A stretch of DNA of 64,000 nucleotides. Origin: Mesorhizobium loti. GTDB lineage: Bacteria > Pseudomonadota > Alphaproteobacteria > Rhizobiales > Rhizobiaceae. The notes beneath the pieces are model-generated. The model saw only the letters and a program-made list of their open reading frames with translations. It had not been told where the DNA came from and did no database searches. Where the stretch lies: assembly GCF_003148495.1 (NCBI RefSeq), contig NZ_QGGH01000003.1, positions 372,001 to 436,000 on the forward strand, written 5' to 3'. Positions within the stretch are counted from its first letter, which is position 1; every line of letters begins with the position of its first letter. Made by a program: the position numbers and the translations under genes. Below are positions 60,699 through 64,000 of this stretch, in pieces.

Positions 60699-62195
60699 AT
60701 GATCGACTACGGTCATTTCATCGGCGGCAAGCATGTCGCCGGGACCAGCGGCCGCAAGCAGGATGTCATGCAGCCGATGGACGGCTCCGTGCGCGGCACG
60801 GTGGCGCTGGCTTCGCAGGCGGAACTGCGCGCGGCTGTCGAAAATGCCAAGGCAGCGCAGCCGAAGTGGGCGGCAACGAACCCGCAGCGCCGCGTGCGCG
60901 TGCTGATGAAATTCCTCGAACTGGTCGCCCGCGACTATGACGAACTGGCCGACATCCTGGCGCGCGAGCACGGCAAGACGATTGCCGACGCCAAGGGCGA
61001 CATCCAGCGCGGCCTTGAAGTGGTCGAGGTCTGCATCGGTGCGCCGCACATGATGAAGGGTGAGTTCACCGACGGCGCCGGTCCCGGCATCGACGTCTAT
61101 TCGATGCGCCAGCCGCTCGGCGTCGTCGCCGGCATTACGCCGTTCAACTTCCCGGCGATGATCCCGCTGTGGAAGATTGCGCCGGCCATCGCCTGCGGCA
61201 ACGCCTTTATCCTCAAGCCGTCGGAGCGCGATCCCGGCGTGCCGATGCGCATTGCCGAATTGTTCCTCGAGGCCGGCCTGCCGGCAGGCATCCTCAACGT
61301 GGTCAACGGCGACAAGGACGTCGTCGACGCCATCCTCGATGATCCCGACATCAAGGCCATCGGCTTTGTCGGCTCGACGCCGATCGCCCACTACATCTAT
61401 TCGCGCGGCACTGCCGCCGGCAAGCGCGTGCAGTGCTTCGGCGGCGCCAAGAACCACATGATCATCATGCCCGATGCCGACATGGACCAGACCGTCGACG
61501 CGCTGATCGGCGCCGGCTACGGCTCGGCCGGCGAACGCTGCATGGCGATCTCGGTCGCCGTCCCGGTTGGCAACGACACCGCCAACCGGCTGATGGAAAA
61601 GCTGATCCCGCGCGTCGAAAGCCTGAAGGTCGGCCCATCGACGGATTCCTCCGCCGATTTCGGCCCGCTGGTGACGGCGCAGGCTCTTGAACGGGTCAAG
61701 GGTTATGTCGATACCGGCGTCAAGGAAGGCGCCAAGCTGGTCGTCGACGGCCGCGGCTTCTCCATGCAGGGTTATGAAGACGGCTACTATATGGGCGGCT
61801 GCCTGTTCGACAACGTCACCGCTGACATGCGCATCTATAAGGAAGAGATCTTCGGGCCGGTGCTCTCGGTGGTACGCGCGCCGACTTATGAGAGCGCGAT
61901 CAAGCTCGCCAACGACCACGAGATGGGCAATGGCGTCGCCATCTTCACCCGTGATGGCGATGCCGCGCGCGATTTCGCGTCGCGGGTCCAGGTCGGCATG
62001 GTCGGTATCAACGTGCCGATCCCGGTGCCGATCGCCTATTACACCTTCGGCGGCTGGAAGGCGTCTTCGTTCGGCGATCTCAACCAGCACGGCCCGGACG
62101 CGTTCCGGTTCTACACCAAGACCAAGACGGTGACCTCGCGCTGGCCGTCCGGCATCAAGGACGGTGCGGAATTCGTCATCCCGACGATGAACTGA
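60699..62195 (+). CDS. mmsA: Methylmalonate-semialdehyde dehydrogenase (CoA-acylating)
   Basis: MmsA converts methylmalonate or malonate semialdehyde to propionyl- or acetyl-CoA in valine, inositol and beta-alanine breakdown. The 498 residues have GVVAGITPFNFPAMIPLWK near 143 and the catalytic cysteine in GSAGERCMAIS near 283. The ATG at 60699 has GGGAGAG upstream. It has a strong terminator and a divergent LysR regulator. Confidence 0.93.
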   Translation: MIDYGHFIGGKHVAGTSGRKQDVMQPMDGSVRGTVALASQAELRAAVENAKAAQPKWAATNPQRRVRVLMKFLELVARDYDELADILAREHGKTIADAKGDIQRGLEVVEVCIGAPHMMKGEFTDGAGPGIDVYSMRQPLGVVAGITPFNFPAMIPLWKIAPAIACGNAFILKPSERDPGVPMRIAELFLEAGLPAGILNVVNGDKDVVDAILDDPDIKAIGFVGSTPIAHYIYSRGTAAGKRVQCFGGAKNHMIIMPDADMDQTVDALIGAGYGSAGERCMAISVAVPVGNDTANRLMEKLIPRVESLKVGPSTDSSADFGPLVTAQALERVKGYVDTGVKEGAKLVVDGRGFSMQGYEDGYYMGGCLFDNVTADMRIYKEEIFGPVLSVVRAPTYESAIKLANDHEMGNGVAIFTRDGDAARDFASRVQVGMVGINVPIPVPIAYYTFGGWKASSFGDLNQHGPDAFRFYTKTKTVTSRWPSGIKDGAEFVIPTMN

Positions 62196-62220
62196 TCTCG
62201 AGAGAAATTTTCGACGACAA

Positions 62221-62247
62221 GGGCGCGACGTTTGTCGCGCCCTTTTT
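62221..62247 (+). terminator. Intrinsic terminator of mmsA
   Basis: A nine-base perfect stem (GGGCGCGAC / GTCGCGCCC) with loop GTTT is followed by TTTTT. Confidence 0.92.
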
Positions 62248-62320
62248 GCGTGGCGTCACACTGCTTCGTGCGTGCCGTCGTGGGATGGCCGATCGTCGAC
62301 CGTGGGTCTCTCAGGGATGG

Positions 62321-62650
62321 TCACGCGCCGATCTCCAGCCGCGTGATCTGGTCATCGGCCAGTGTGAAGACGTAGTGGAGTGTCGCCGGGCTGCCGGGAA
62401 AATTGCCTGAGACGATGCCGGCGATCCGCCATGCATCGCCGTTGACCGTCGCGTCGGCGACCTCAACGGTCACCCGGTATTTTTTGGTCGTCTCTTCCAT
62501 CCAGCTGCGGATGGCAGCCGAACCATGATGGGTTTTGCCTTCGTCCCTGACCGTGGCGTCCGATGAGAAGGAGGCGAGCATGGCGTCGATGTCATGCCTG
62601 TTCTTGGCGACAAAATAGTCGGTCAGCGGCTGCGGAAGTTCTTCGGTCAT
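62321..62650 (-). CDS. SnoaL-like/NTF2-fold protein
   Basis: The 109-residue protein has the single-domain SnoaL-like layout (LTDYFVAKNRHDIDAMLASFSSDATVRDEG, then HHGSAAIRSWMEETTKKY). It is often found beside HxlR regulators and is of unknown substrate. It diverges from the HxlR gene and is probably its target. Confidence 0.85.
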   Translation of the reverse strand: MTEELPQPLTDYFVAKNRHDIDAMLASFSSDATVRDEGKTHHGSAAIRSWMEETTKKYRVTVEVADATVNGDAWRIAGIVSGNFPGSPATLHYVFTLADDQITRLEIGA

Positions 62651-62734
62651 GATTTCATCTCCGGTCCCAGTTCTGGCCGTTGACGCGAAGGTCCGCGGCC
62701 TTGTCCGGCTCCTAAAATGAGATAGACTGAAAAA

Positions 62735-62863
62735 ATGACAAGAACCGACGAAAAGGTAAGGTACTTACTTGAAAGTAAGGTTAGACCCGAAAGTAAGGTT
62801 GGGCCTGAAAGTAAGGCCGGGCTGAAAGTAAGGCCGGGCCTGAAAGTAAGGGCGAAGCGTTGA
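62735..62863 (+). other. Short frame through a tandem repeat, upstream part of hxlR
   Basis: The ATG at 62735 opens a 42-codon frame (MTRTDEKVRYLLESKVRPESK...). It ends in TGA at 62861, overlapping the TTG start of the HxlR frame. Restoring one missing base in the third repeat unit would fuse both frames. Either it is a leader or the authentic 5' end of hxlR broken by slippage. Confidence 0.5.
62771..62859 (+). repeat. Five-unit 18-bp tandem repeat in the hxlR 5' region
   Basis: Units start at 62771, 62789, 62807, 62824 and 62842 with core GAAAGTAAGG. Four of the spacings are 18, 18, 17 and 18 bp; the 17 shifts the reading frame. Confidence 0.9.
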
Positions 62864-63180
62864 CGCCGTTGTCGGCGGCGAGCGGTGTCGAGAATGTGCT
62901 GCGCATCCTCGAAGGGCGCTGGAAGCTGGTGATCTTGTTTCACCTGTTCGGCGGCAAGGTGCTGCGCTTTTCCGATCTCGAACGGGCGATCCCGGCGATC
63001 TCGCAGAAGATGCTGATCCAGCAGCTGCGGCAGATGGAGGCCGACGGAATTGTCCGTCGCATCGTTCATCATCAGGTGCCGCCGAAGGTCGAGTATTGCC
63101 TGACCGATTGGGGGCAGGCGCTATGTCCGGCTCTCGATGCCTTGCTGAAATGGGCAGCACTTCGCGAGCCGGAAGCCTGA
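62860..63180 (+). CDS. HxlR-family transcriptional regulator
   Basis: The 106-residue winged-helix regulator contains GVENVLRILEGRWKLVILFHL, RFSDLERAIPAISQKMLIQQLRQMEADGIVRR and PPKVEYCLTDWG. If translated from TTG at 62860, AAGGG precedes it. The frame could also begin at the ATG at 62735 if the tandem repeat had one more base. It is divergent to the SnoaL-like gene. The N-terminus lacks the usual conserved cysteine of redox-sensing HxlR members. Confidence 0.85.
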   Translation: MTPLSAASGVENVLRILEGRWKLVILFHLFGGKVLRFSDLERAIPAISQKMLIQQLRQMEADGIVRRIVHHQVPPKVEYCLTDWGQALCPALDALLKWAALREPEA

Positions 63181-63304
63181 CGCGGATTGCGCCCCGCAAC
63201 GCGCCGCAAGGATGCTTGTTTTCACATCGCGACCTCACCATATCGAATCCAGGAATGCGATAGAATTCCCTGACGACAGACCGGAAACCAGAAGGAGTGA
63301 CGTG

Positions 63305-63346
63305 ATGAAGACGTCGAATCCGGCCTGGAACGTCCCGGCATATTGA
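63305..63346 (+). CDS. Possible 13-residue leader peptide
   Basis: This short frame encodes MKTSNPAWNVPAY. AAGGAG lies seven bases upstream, a near-ideal Shine-Dalgarno. It lies 52 bp before a secreted-protein gene. It may be a small peptide or a translated leader; no homologue is known to me. Confidence 0.35.
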   Translation: MKTSNPAWNVPAY

Positions 63347-63398
63347 GGCTGCCCATGTGCCTCCCTTTGCCGGAACGTCAAGGCGAAGGAGGTGCCAG

Positions 63399-63716
63399 AT
63401 GGCGCACATGTTTTCGTTTCGATGGATCAGGATAGCCGCGATCGGCGCCACGCTGGCGCTGTCGACGCTACCCGCACAGGCGCAACTCATCTGCGGCGGC
63501 CACAGTGATCTTGTCGCGGGATTGGCGCAGGCCTTTCAACAAAAGCAGATCGGCTACGGTGTGGTCGGGCAAGCCGCCATTGTCGAGGTCTATGTTTCGG
63601 CAAGCGGGACATGGACCATGCTGGTAACCGACGTACAGGGCCGAAGCTGCATCTTCGCGACCGGTGACGGATGGGAGAATACCGTCGCCGTCACCGCGAC
63701 GGCGCAAGGGATCTGA
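63399..63716 (+). CDS. Small secreted hypothetical protein
   Basis: The 105-residue protein has a signal peptide (IRIAAIGATLALSTLPAQAQ, cleavage expected near residue 28). A short mature part follows, with LICGGHSDLVAGLAQAFQQKQIGYGVVG and two cysteines. No family is recognised. AAGGAGGT precedes the ATG at 63399. Confidence 0.7.
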   Translation: MAHMFSFRWIRIAAIGATLALSTLPAQAQLICGGHSDLVAGLAQAFQQKQIGYGVVGQAAIVEVYVSASGTWTMLVTDVQGRSCIFATGDGWENTVAVTATAQGI

Positions 63717-63725
63717 GCCGTTCGA

Positions 63726-64000
63726 TCAGCGCGTTGCGGCCACCTCGGCATGGCCGCGCAGCAGGGCCATCAGGCGCTTGGCATCCTTGGCCGCGGCCTC
63801 CTCGTCGCCGTCGAGGATCGAGCGGATCAGCGCGACATGGTGCTCGGCGGATTCGGCAAGGCCGGTGTCGGCCTTGTAGCGGAACCAGAAGCGCCGGCTG
63901 TGGGTCTGCAAGGGGGCGGCCAAACGGGCGGCGAACGGATTGTCGGCGGCCAGCGCCAGCGCTTCGTCGAGTGCCTTGTCGGCCTGGATGAAGGCAAGCA
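63726..64000 (-). CDS. GntR-family regulator, C-terminal part (cut by window end)
   Basis: The visible 90 residues form the end of an FCD-type ligand-binding domain (ADKALDEALALAADNPFAARL, ESAEHHVALIRSILDGDEEAAAKDAKRLM). The DNA-binding N-terminus lies beyond the right edge. It is convergent with the secreted-protein gene, with a nine-base gap. Confidence 0.75.
   Translation of the reverse strand, partial: LAFIQADKALDEALALAADNPFAARLAAPLQTHSRRFWFRYKADTGLAESAEHHVALIRSILDGDEEAAAKDAKRLMALLRGHAEVAATR

Noticed and set aside
60606..62090. 494-codon frame antisense to mmsA
   Set aside because: It is a complement artefact of a well-conserved dehydrogenase gene.
62771..62859. CRISPR-like array
   Set aside because: The units are directly adjacent without unique spacers, so this is a simple tandem repeat.

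Overview
The window looks like a chromosomal segment of a Rhizobiales alphaproteobacterium, most likely Mesorhizobium or a close relative. The base composition is GC-rich. The F1 ATP synthase genes stand as atpHAGDC without F0 genes, AtpD and L21 carry the long extensions usual in this order, and several families of small palindromic repeats typical of rhizobial genomes are scattered between genes. The genus is inferred from gene content and order, not from a database search.

Layout. 1-7036: an FtsK-type translocase (cut by the window edge), fructose-6-phosphate aldolase/transaldolase, PriA, an Asp/Glu racemase-family protein and a small membrane protein. 7283-12420: atpHAGDC. 12501-18319: hexuronate catabolism (fructuronate reductase diverging from uronate isomerase, then a KdgF-like cupin). 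A secreted cupin and an AraC regulator follow, sitting between two copies of the kdgF 3' end. 18384-22709: coniferyl-type aldehyde dehydrogenase, a sulfotransferase-like gene and recQ. 22710-24058 is gene-poor.

24059-37038: a 13 kb integrative element inserted at the 3' end of a tRNA-Ser(CGA) gene and bounded by a 24-bp direct repeat. It encodes a tyrosine integrase and a minus-strand operon with a cytosolic trypsin-like protease and a membrane-anchored HEPN-like protein. It also carries a serine recombinase with repeated operator-like sites, an SRAP (YedK/HMCES) protein, many small unknown proteins and an iteron-like repeat region. Next comes a cluster containing a protein with family-A DNA polymerase palm-like motifs. 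The last gene is an unknown protein next to attR. This element is the most novel part of the window.

37112-54146: conserved core genes. These are rplU-rpmA, a GNAT acetyltransferase, an EEP-family hydrolase, obgE-proB-proA-nadD, an MFS transporter and an MscS channel. Then follow rsfS-rlmH, an EnvC-like factor, ctpA, a YibQ-like divergent polysaccharide deacetylase, rppH and alr. 54147-64000: two tandem Rnk-like regulators lie between alr and dadA. They are followed by a PLA2-like/PLD-like lipoprotein pair, LysR diverging from mmsA, SnoaL-like diverging from hxlR (whose 5' end contains a tandem repeat with a one-base frame break), a small secreted protein and the end of a GntR regulator.

Functional links: uxuB, uxaC and kdgF form a uronate module; alr and dadA act on D-/L-alanine; obgE to rppH are housekeeping genes of ribosome assembly, proline and NAD synthesis and cell-envelope remodelling. 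The element appears to combine integration, possible autonomous replication and candidate defence cargo.
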